A stretch of 18,383 nt of DNA from Nanobdellota archaeon (GTDB taxonomy: Archaea > Aenigmatarchaeota > Aenigmatarchaeia > QMZP01), in contig JAHIRU010000031.1 in the NCBI GenBank assembly GCA_018818465.1, positions 1-18,383 of the forward strand, read 5' to 3'. Shown in pieces: positions 13,452-18,383 of the stretch. Position 1 is the stretch's first letter, and each line of letters begins with the position of its first letter. The position numbers were made by a program, and so were the translations under genes. Below the pieces are notes generated by a model. It was given only the letters and a program-made list of their open reading frames with translations, was not told the DNA's origin and ran no database searches.

Positions 13452-14750
13452 ATGAAAATCTCAATTATTTCTGATACTCATCTGGGATTTGCAGAAGGAA
13501 CTGAAAGAGAAGATGATTCCTTCGAAAACCTTCAAGAAGCTTTAGAAAAGAGCAGAGATTGTGATGTCATACTCCTGCCTGGAGACATATTCGACAGGAA
13601 GGTTCCTTCTCAGGAAACTGTCTCCCGCGCGCTGAATATTTTTGTAAAACTACTCAGCGAAAAGAATGATGTGGAGATTTTTGAAGGTATCGGTAAAGGT
13701 CTAGAAGGAGTAGAACATAAAAAAATTAATGGTATACCTATTATCGCTATACACGGAACACATGAACGTAGAACCCGTGGCTTGGTTAATCCTATAGAAG
13801 CTCTAGAAAGAGCTGGCTTTTTGATACATTTAGAAAGTAACGGTGTTATCCTACGAAAAGGAGAGGAAAAAATATGTGTACAGGGCCTATCAGGAGTTCC
13901 TGACCAGTATGTTGAAAAGACATTACAAGAATGGAATCCTCAGCCGGTTTTTGGTTGCTTCAACATATTCATGCTTCATCAATCATTGGAAGGATTTCTT
14001 TACGCACCACATTTGGTACCTTTGCAATCTCTTCCAAGAGGGTTTGATATTTACATAAACGGCCACATACACAATCCGGTTGTTTCATCATACGACAGCA
14101 AGCCTTTGGTGATAACTGGTTCAACCATACAGACACAACTGAACAAGGAATCTGTTAAACCTCGTGGTTTCTGGATATTCGATACGAAGGAAATGGAAAA
14201 AGGCATTCAATATATAGAATTCCAGAACCAGCGCAAGGTATATGTTGATGAAATGATTAACGCTAAACAGGTTGAAGTTGAAGAAAAAATTAGGCAAACA
14301 CTTTCTCAACGTCATGACAAGAAGCCTGTTATACGCATAAAGCTTACAGGAAAGACAGATGTTGATGTGAACACACTGAAAAACAAATATCAGGATGTTG
14401 CATTGTTATCTTTCAAGAAGGATCTTGAAAAGGATGAAATAGAGACAAAAACAATAGAAGAACAAAAGCTTTCTGTTGAGGATCTAGGGAAGAAGCTTCT
14501 GCGCCAAAACTTAGAATCAGCAAAACTTAACCCCGAAACATTTGAAACAGTATTCGAAATGATGGAACAGGGAAAGGGAGAAGAAGTGGTTGCTTTTTTG
14601 CGCGATAACATGAACAAACCAATCACTAAAAAACCAAAACCTGCTGAAGAAGAGCCTAAAACAGAACCAAAGCCTGCTGAGCAAGAAGCTCCTGAGGAAG
14701 AAGGGGAAAAAGGGCCTACAAAACAGTTTAGTTTAAATAGGTTCGCATGA
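13452..14750 (+). CDS. mre11: DNA double-strand break repair nuclease Mre11
   Basis: Mre11 works with Rad50 in DNA end processing. The 432-residue protein has the calcineurin-like phosphoesterase motifs in order: SDTHLG (7-12, Asp8/His10), LLPGDIFDR (41-49, Asp45), HGTHERR (101-107), MLHQS (174-178) and INGHIHNP (202-209). The third motif has Thr103 where the canonical GNHD/E has a metal-ligand Asn, a notable change. After about residue 260 comes a capping region, then a Pro/Glu/Lys-rich low-complexity linker (about 395-425) and a QFSLNRF end that may be a Rad50- or partner-contact tail. TTG 13446 is in frame, but ATG 13452 begins the first strand and has the right TATA spacing. Rad50 is not next to it in this window. 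Confidence 0.88.
   Translation: MKISIISDTHLGFAEGTEREDDSFENLQEALEKSRDCDVILLPGDIFDRKVPSQETVSRALNIFVKLLSEKNDVEIFEGIGKGLEGVEHKKINGIPIIAIHGTHERRTRGLVNPIEALERAGFLIHLESNGVILRKGEEKICVQGLSGVPDQYVEKTLQEWNPQPVFGCFNIFMLHQSLEGFLYAPHLVPLQSLPRGFDIYINGHIHNPVVSSYDSKPLVITGSTIQTQLNKESVKPRGFWIFDTKEMEKGIQYIEFQNQRKVYVDEMINAKQVEVEEKIRQTLSQRHDKKPVIRIKLTGKTDVDVNTLKNKYQDVALLSFKKDLEKDEIETKTIEEQKLSVEDLGKKLLRQNLESAKLNPETFETVFEMMEQGKGEEVVAFLRDNMNKPITKKPKPAEEEPKTEPKPAEQEAPEEEGEKGPTKQFSLNRFA
14732..14739 (+). promoter_or_regulatory. TATA-like element inside the mre11 3' end
   Basis: TTTAAATA within the last mre11 codons is centred about 27 nt before ATG 14763, so the downstream small gene probably has its own leaderless transcript. 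Confidence 0.4.
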
Positions 14751-14762
14751 TAAAGATGATTT

Positions 14763-15140
14763 ATGAGTTATTCAAATTTTTGTAGAGAAATGAATTTTTA
14801 TATAAAATACACACCTGATTTGGATGTTGATGGAAATTTAATAGGAGTTATACACAATGAGACCAGAAAATCTGTTAAATTTTTTTATTACAAACCTATA
14901 ATTAATTCGAAGCGTGTGAGTTTTTCAGACAATGCAAGCGCTATAGACGCTTTAGCAGATCCTGATATAAACATATGGAATAGCGCTATTCATTATATAA
15001 AAAACATGAACACTACTATAGATCAAAATTTACTTGAAACTACTTTTAAGAGAATAGAAGACATGTATGGACAAGAGTATGCTAACTCTTTCAGAAAAAA
15101 TATTAATGACATCATTATAAGCAAAAAACAATTATTCTAA
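14763..15140 (+). CDS. Hypothetical 125-residue soluble protein
   Basis: No family is recognised. The product has an N-terminal part with aromatic-rich beta-like segments (NFYIKYTPDLD, SVKFFYYKPII), followed by helical segments to the end (NIWNSAIHYI, LLETTFKRIEDMY, SFRKNINDIIIS). There is no signal peptide or membrane helix, and only one Cys (Cys7). The codon use is very AT-rich like the sugar cassette. A TATA box at -27 supports transcription, and the 3' end overlaps the convergent rnp3 gene by 9 nt, as expected for a real gene in this compact genome. An uncharacterised lineage-specific protein is the best description. Confidence 0.6.
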   Translation: MSYSNFCREMNFYIKYTPDLDVDGNLIGVIHNETRKSVKFFYYKPIINSKRVSFSDNASAIDALADPDINIWNSAIHYIKNMNTTIDQNLLETTFKRIEDMYGQEYANSFRKNINDIIISKKQLF

Positions 15141-15803
15141 CTCAATCCCCGGAGCAATCCATTTTTTAGAAAGGCGCTTTCTGTTCTCTTTTATGATTGT
15201 ATCTGACATCGCTTTCTTTATCTGTGGATCTTGGAATCCTAGAAGGCGGCCGAAAGATAGTAGATCAAAAGGAGATCTCAAATCCCATGGATCCATTGCG
15301 CCTGCTGTGATTATGAAAGGTGTCTTATATTTTCTTATGAACTTCGCATTCTCTATCATATTCATGAAAACACGTTCTCTAGTTTTTTTGTAGCTAGTAA
15401 TAAGATCATGAAAATTGAATTCTATTGCTACGTTGTTCTTCTTTGCAAGCTCACACATAACATGATTTAATTGTACGTCTTTTCCTGAAAGGATGTCCAC
15501 TTCAGGTGTTTCAATCACAGTACGATTGAAGTTAAGTTCTTTCCCTGCAATAATAATTAATTCTGTTTGTTTACGAACCAATTTAACTGTTTTCTGCATA
15601 TCGCTTGCTTTTTTTACATCAATTAAAACACCTACAGAAGCATTAAATTTTTTTATTTTTTTGATTTCATTTACAAAAATTTCCAATTTTTTGCCTCCAC
15701 CCCATTTGCGCACAAAAACAAGACCATTCCAACCCAGCTCTTTAGCTAGGTCTGCTGTTTTCTTTGTATCTTCAGAAGGGACGTGTATGTCATAGAAAGG
15801 CAT
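15132..15803 (-). CDS. rnp3: RNase P protein component 3 (Rpp30)
   Basis: The 223-residue protein is the archaeal/eukaryotic Rpp30 subunit of RNase P, which helps the RNA subunit mature tRNA 5' ends. It has the family's TIM-barrel-like layout: YDIHV at the start, LGWNGLVFV (24-32), LIDVKKA, TPEVDIL (about 99-105), a NNVAIEFNF strand, an FIITAGAMDPWDLRSP stretch and DLLSFGRLLG. The length is standard. A minus-strand TATA-like box (15822-15830) lies about 23 nt before the ATG. Together with L35Ae this gene fixes the archaeal origin of the window. Confidence 0.92.
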   Translation of the reverse strand: MPFYDIHVPSEDTKKTADLAKELGWNGLVFVRKWGGGKKLEIFVNEIKKIKKFNASVGVLIDVKKASDMQKTVKLVRKQTELIIIAGKELNFNRTVIETPEVDILSGKDVQLNHVMCELAKKNNVAIEFNFHDLITSYKKTRERVFMNMIENAKFIRKYKTPFIITAGAMDPWDLRSPFDLLSFGRLLGFQDPQIKKAMSDTIIKENRKRLSKKWIAPGIELE

Positions 15804-15821
15804 AATAAGAATTAGTTTTGA

Positions 15822-15830
15822 GTAAATAAA
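15822..15830 (-). promoter_or_regulatory. TATA-like element of rnp3
   Basis: On the minus strand TTTATTTAC is centred about 23 nt upstream of ATG 15803, fitting a leaderless transcript. Confidence 0.4.
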
Positions 15831-15836
15831 TGAATT

Positions 15837-15869
15837 TAAGGAACACTACTTTAGCATTCCTTATTTTTT
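15837..15869. terminator. Hairpin downstream of the small membrane protein gene
   Basis: TAAGGAA (15837-15843) and TTCCTTA (15857-15863) form a perfect 7-bp inverted repeat with a 13-nt loop. The stop codon of the minus-strand 66-residue gene is inside one arm. On the minus strand AT-rich sequence follows; on the plus strand six T residues follow (15864-15869). It is placed to end the 66-residue gene's transcript before the rnp3 promoter. Confidence 0.35.
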
Positions 15870-16061
15870 ACAACAATGTTTTTTTGCCTTACACATCATT
15901 CCAAGACCAAACAACAGTACTAGGAACGGTAAATATGGAAAGGTTATGTTCCACCAGCTCATTTCAGTTCCAAACCAGACAATGCCTGTTAGGAACACAA
16001 TGAATCCAAATATACCTAGATGTGCTGCCATGTTTTTGTATTCATTCTTTTTTTCGAACAT
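15861..16061 (-). CDS. Small two-helix membrane protein
   Basis: The 66-residue product has a polar start (MFEKKNEYKN), two hydrophobic helices (about 12-30 and 38-57) separated by a Trp-rich turn (TEMSWWNITFPY), and a Cys/Lys-rich tail ending CKAKKHCCKK. The tail's Cys and His residues might bind metal or be lipid-modified, but nothing in the sequence proves it. No family is recognised. AAGGAG about 5 nt before the ATG is a good ribosome binding site, one of very few in this window. It is divergent from the methyltransferase gene. Confidence 0.65.
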   Translation of the reverse strand: MFEKKNEYKNMAAHLGIFGFIVFLTGIVWFGTEMSWWNITFPYLPFLVLLFGLGMMCKAKKHCCKK

Positions 16062-16064
16062 ATT

Positions 16065-16072
16065 AACTCCTT
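16065..16072 (-). promoter_or_regulatory. Shine-Dalgarno site of the 66-residue gene
   Basis: On the minus strand AAAGGAGTT precedes ATG 16061 with about 5 nt between GGAG and the start. Besides metK this is the only clear ribosome binding site seen in the window. Confidence 0.6.
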
Positions 16073-16105
16073 TAATAATTAGTTTTAGTTGAATAATAAT
16101 ATTAT

Positions 16106-16738
16106 ATGACCCTCAAAGAAGCAAGGGAGAGATTGATAAGAAACCTTATTGAGAAGAAATTTCTGAAAACTGAGAAGGTTATACAAGCTGTTAGAGAAGT
16201 ACCTAGAGAGCTTTTTGTTCCTGAAAAATTCAAAAAATTTGCTTATGCTGATAACCCTCTTCCTATCGGAATAGGGCAAACTATTTCTGCGCCGCATATG
16301 GTTGCTGTAATGACTGAACTTCTTGAACCAAAGAAAACAGATAAAGTCTTAGAAATTGGCGCTGGTTCTGGCTACCATGCAGCGATACTTTCAAAGCTTG
16401 TGAAAATGGTTTACACAATTGAATTGGAGCACGATCTTGTTATTAGCGCCAGAAAGGTTCTGCAGAAGTGCGGCTGCAAGAACGTGGAGATCATAGAAGG
16501 TGACGGTAATGAAGGCTATGAACAAGCTGCACCTTATGACAAAATAATAATCACTTGCGCTGCACAGGAAATTCCAAAAAGGCTTGTCGCGCAGTTAAAG
16601 GATGGCGGCAGGTTTGTCGCACCCCTCGGCGGCACATTTGTACAAGAGCTCGTCGTCGGCACTAAGAAAGGAGAAGAGCTCATTCTAGAAACGCATTTCA
16701 ATTGTGTATTCGTTCCTATGCGAAAAGGGAAGAAGTGA
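16106..16738 (+). CDS. pcm: Protein-L-isoaspartate O-methyltransferase
   Basis: The 210-residue enzyme uses S-adenosylmethionine to methylate damaged L-isoaspartyl residues and so start their repair. Family signatures: VPRELFVPE (32-40), YADNPLPIGIGQTISAPHM (47-65, with the substrate-binding GQTIS), SAM-binding motif I VLEIGAGSGY (81-90), EGDGNEGY near 130, and YDKIIITCAA (motif II). Domain and length are complete. It starts at ATG 16106, with an AT-rich box (16071-16079) about 30 nt upstream shared with the divergent small gene. Its product depends on the SAM made by MetK. Confidence 0.94.
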   Translation: MTLKEARERLIRNLIEKKFLKTEKVIQAVREVPRELFVPEKFKKFAYADNPLPIGIGQTISAPHMVAVMTELLEPKKTDKVLEIGAGSGYHAAILSKLVKMVYTIELEHDLVISARKVLQKCGCKNVEIIEGDGNEGYEQAAPYDKIIITCAAQEIPKRLVAQLKDGGRFVAPLGGTFVQELVVGTKKGEELILETHFNCVFVPMRKGKK

Positions 16739-16754
16739 ATTTAGTTTAAGAATA

Positions 16755-17330
16755 CTAAGTGAACATATTTGTATCAAAATGTATTCCAAGGGAGAATATT
16801 GTAAATATTAAAAGAAGGATTCCTATTATAAGTAAAACACTAAGTATAATGATAGGAAGTAACACAGCTAAAATTGCTCTTCCCATTGTCATTTTTTGAA
16901 GATTCTTTATTCCAATAATCTGCAAAACAATTCCATATATTCCAAATATAGATCCTATTATTGGTATCCAACCAAACAACATAGATGGTGTTTGGCTATA
17001 GAATGTTACTTTTAATGTCTGTTCCAAACCTTTCTTTGCTCCTAATAAATAAGCGAATAGATGAACTATGAGACCGCTTATAAACGGGGTAATAATTAAA
17101 GCAACATAACTCATTATAGCAACTGCAATAATGGTTATAATACCTGCTAGAGGTGAAATAATAGGTAATATTAATCCTGCAATAACACCGTTTAATATTG
17201 CTAAAATAGGTCCTATTACAAGTACGTATTTGAAAGCTTCAACAAAGCTTGTTTTCTGTTCTTTTTTGAATGCTTTTGTTGGTTCAAGCAAGAAACTTTT
17301 TGCCTTTTTTAAACACTTGACAAAACACAT
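16755..17330 (-). CDS. Yip1-domain membrane protein
   Basis: The 191-residue product has a short basic N-terminal segment with LLEPTKAFKKEQ, typical of the region before the first helix in Yip1-domain proteins, then about five hydrophobic helices starting near residue 30. The helices contain LGAKKGLEQTLKVTFYSQTPSMLFGWIPIIG, a stretch characteristic of archaeal and bacterial Yip1 proteins. Eukaryotic Yip1 proteins bind Rab GTPases in membrane traffic; the archaeal role is unknown. A minus-strand TATA-like box at 17350-17357 lies 24 nt upstream. It converges with pcm, with a weak inverted repeat (TTAGT/ACTAA, 16741-16758) at the junction. Confidence 0.8.
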   Translation of the reverse strand: MCFVKCLKKAKSFLLEPTKAFKKEQKTSFVEAFKYVLVIGPILAILNGVIAGLILPIISPLAGIITIIAVAIMSYVALIITPFISGLIVHLFAYLLGAKKGLEQTLKVTFYSQTPSMLFGWIPIIGSIFGIYGIVLQIIGIKNLQKMTMGRAILAVLLPIIILSVLLIIGILLLIFTIFSLGIHFDTNMFT

Positions 17331-17349
17331 ATAGAATATTTGTTTTTGT

Positions 17350-17357
17350 AATATAAA
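17350..17357 (-). promoter_or_regulatory. TATA-like element of Yip1 gene
   Basis: On the minus strand TTTATATT is centred 24 nt before ATG 17330, consistent with a leaderless transcript. Confidence 0.4.
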
Positions 17358-17370
17358 TTAAATTTTATCC

Positions 17371-18336
17371 TCATCCTGGGAAAAACAAGTACTTGTGTTC
17401 TTTGTAGAACATTATGTATTTGTAGTCTTTGATTATGCCAGCGAACTGCTCTTTTATTTCGCTGAGCAGGTTTCTCAAATCTATGAGTGTTTTGACTTGG
17501 ACCTCTATCTCAATATCATCTCCGCCAAGGACTTCGTTGTCATATATTATGTTTGGATGATGCTTAATGAAAGCTCTGAGCTGCTTTTCTTTCTCTGTTG
17601 TTAGATTATGTAAATTAAAATGTACTTTGAAATATTGATATCCTAGTTTCTCCAGATCAAACATTGTTCTGTAACCAACTATGACTTTCTTCTTTTCCAG
17701 CTGTTTTATTCTGGAAGAAGCGGTTTTGGGTGTAATATTCAATTGTTTAGCAATCTCTAGAACTGATATTCTTGAGTTTGGAGCTATCAATTTTAAGATC
17801 TTCAGATCAGTTTTATCCAGTTTTATTTCATCTTGTTCTGTAACAAATGTATATTCATCAAGATTCTTTTCCTTTTCTAAAAGATATGCTCTTGGGAAAT
17901 AGGATACCTTTGTAAATATTGTGAGCCATCTCTTGTCAATATAATCCATATATTTTTCAAGCAGTTCTTTCCACAGATCATTCATTTTCTTGATTGATTT
18001 TGTCAGAGCCCAGATTCCAAGATTGTATTCTCCGTCAATAGAAACGAGCCAATTAACCACTCTCTGCTCTTTCAGGAACTCAATAATCTCTTGTTCCTTT
18101 TCCGGAGTGGTGTTCTGAAGCTTAAGGTACAATCTGAAGGAGATTGTCCCAAGCTTGCCGACATTAATGAGCGTGTGAAACTGCTTTATTATTCCCTCTC
18201 TTTGAAGTCGCTTTACCCTGTAGATAACAGAATCTTTGCTTAACCCTACCTTCTTGGCAATCTTATGAAAAGACTGTCTGCTGTTGCCGTCAAGCTCATA
18301 GAGTATTTTTCTGTCTTTGAGGTCTAATTTTATCAT
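17371..18336 (-). CDS. Double-module Lrp/AsnC-family transcription regulator
   Basis: The 321-residue protein is two Lrp/AsnC units in tandem. Unit 1 has a winged helix-turn-helix at about 3-50 (DLKDRKILYEL, GLSKDSVIYRVKRLQREGII) and a ligand-binding-like alpha/beta region at about 65-145. Unit 2 repeats this: helix-turn-helix at about 172-220 (KTDLKILKLIAPNSRISVLEIAKQLN, RIKQLEKKKVIVGY) and an effector-like region to the end. Tandem-Lrp proteins are found in various archaea and probably fold as internal dimers. The minus-strand TATTTAAATA at 18361-18370 is a palindromic box about 29 nt upstream of the ATG that may be both promoter and an autoregulatory site. The target genes cannot be read from sequence. 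Confidence 0.88.
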   Translation of the reverse strand: MIKLDLKDRKILYELDGNSRQSFHKIAKKVGLSKDSVIYRVKRLQREGIIKQFHTLINVGKLGTISFRLYLKLQNTTPEKEQEIIEFLKEQRVVNWLVSIDGEYNLGIWALTKSIKKMNDLWKELLEKYMDYIDKRWLTIFTKVSYFPRAYLLEKEKNLDEYTFVTEQDEIKLDKTDLKILKLIAPNSRISVLEIAKQLNITPKTASSRIKQLEKKKVIVGYRTMFDLEKLGYQYFKVHFNLHNLTTEKEKQLRAFIKHHPNIIYDNEVLGGDDIEIEVQVKTLIDLRNLLSEIKEQFAGIIKDYKYIMFYKEHKYLFFPG

Positions 18337-18360
18337 ATTTAATACATATAGTTACTTTAG

Positions 18361-18370
18361 TATTTAAATA
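18361..18370 (-). promoter_or_regulatory. Palindromic TATA-like element of the Lrp-family gene
   Basis: TATTTAAATA is a perfect palindrome about 29 nt upstream of ATG 18336, so it can act in either direction; the window ends 13 nt beyond, so a divergent partner cannot be seen. Confidence 0.45.
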
Positions 18371-18383
18371 TTTCCCTTTTGGC

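Noticed and set aside
16741..16758. Bidirectional terminator at the pcm/Yip1 junction
   Set aside because: The TTAGT/ACTAA repeat is only 5 bp with an 8-nt loop and no T-run; too weak to list as a feature.
1..18383. tRNA, rRNA or CRISPR array
   Set aside because: No T-loop-like GTTCRA with paired stems, no rRNA-like conserved stretch and no regularly spaced repeats were found in the non-coding gaps.

Overview
The window is AT-rich archaeal DNA. The archaeal information-processing and lipid genes are an FtsY receptor with a long charged N-terminal region, a geranylgeranylglyceryl phosphate synthase (ether lipids), ribosomal protein L35Ae (eL33), the RNase P subunit Rpp30, Mre11 and a double-domain Lrp regulator. 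Most genes have a TATA-like box about 23-30 bases before the start codon, which implies leaderless transcripts. The compact layout, many small membrane proteins and a bacterial-type S-adenosylmethionine synthetase suggest a DPANN-type archaeon, perhaps near Woesearchaeota. That placement is an inference; no rRNA gene is present to test it.

Layout. 1-442 (minus): tiny pilin-like or single-helix membrane proteins running off the left edge. 523-2228 (plus): an NAD-dependent epimerase and GGGP synthase. 2225-3118 (minus): a SpoIIM-family membrane protein, divergent from ftsY (3160-4341). 4338-4568 (minus): a small Cys/His protein. 4690-5905: metK, then a DedA/YqaA-type membrane protein, a DUF167 protein (minus), L35Ae and an MFS-type transporter. 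8264-12344: a very AT-rich cassette with a GT4 glycosyltransferase, a PIG-L deacetylase, an APH-like kinase and a GT-A-like glycosyltransferase. 12345-18336: a degenerate M29 aminopeptidase-like protein, Mre11, an orphan small protein, Rpp30, a two-helix membrane protein, protein-isoaspartate methyltransferase, a Yip1-domain protein and the Lrp regulator.

Main discovery. metK is interrupted by a 31-nt intervening sequence (4770-4800) directly after the codons for the catalytic GHPDK motif. It brings an in-frame TAA and a frameshift. Its RNA folds into an archaeal bulge-helix-bulge-like splice motif: a 4-bp central helix, two AAA bulges, and a 9-bp inner hairpin with one mismatch. Of the four cut registers that would restore the gene, only one forms the central helix, and that one puts both cuts after the second A of each bulge. 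Precise removal restores GHPDK-ICDQISDA and a 394-residue enzyme. I read this as a very short protein-coding intron processed by the tRNA-splicing endonuclease, in an essential gene that looks acquired from bacteria. A naive annotation would give a truncated metK starting at 4793.
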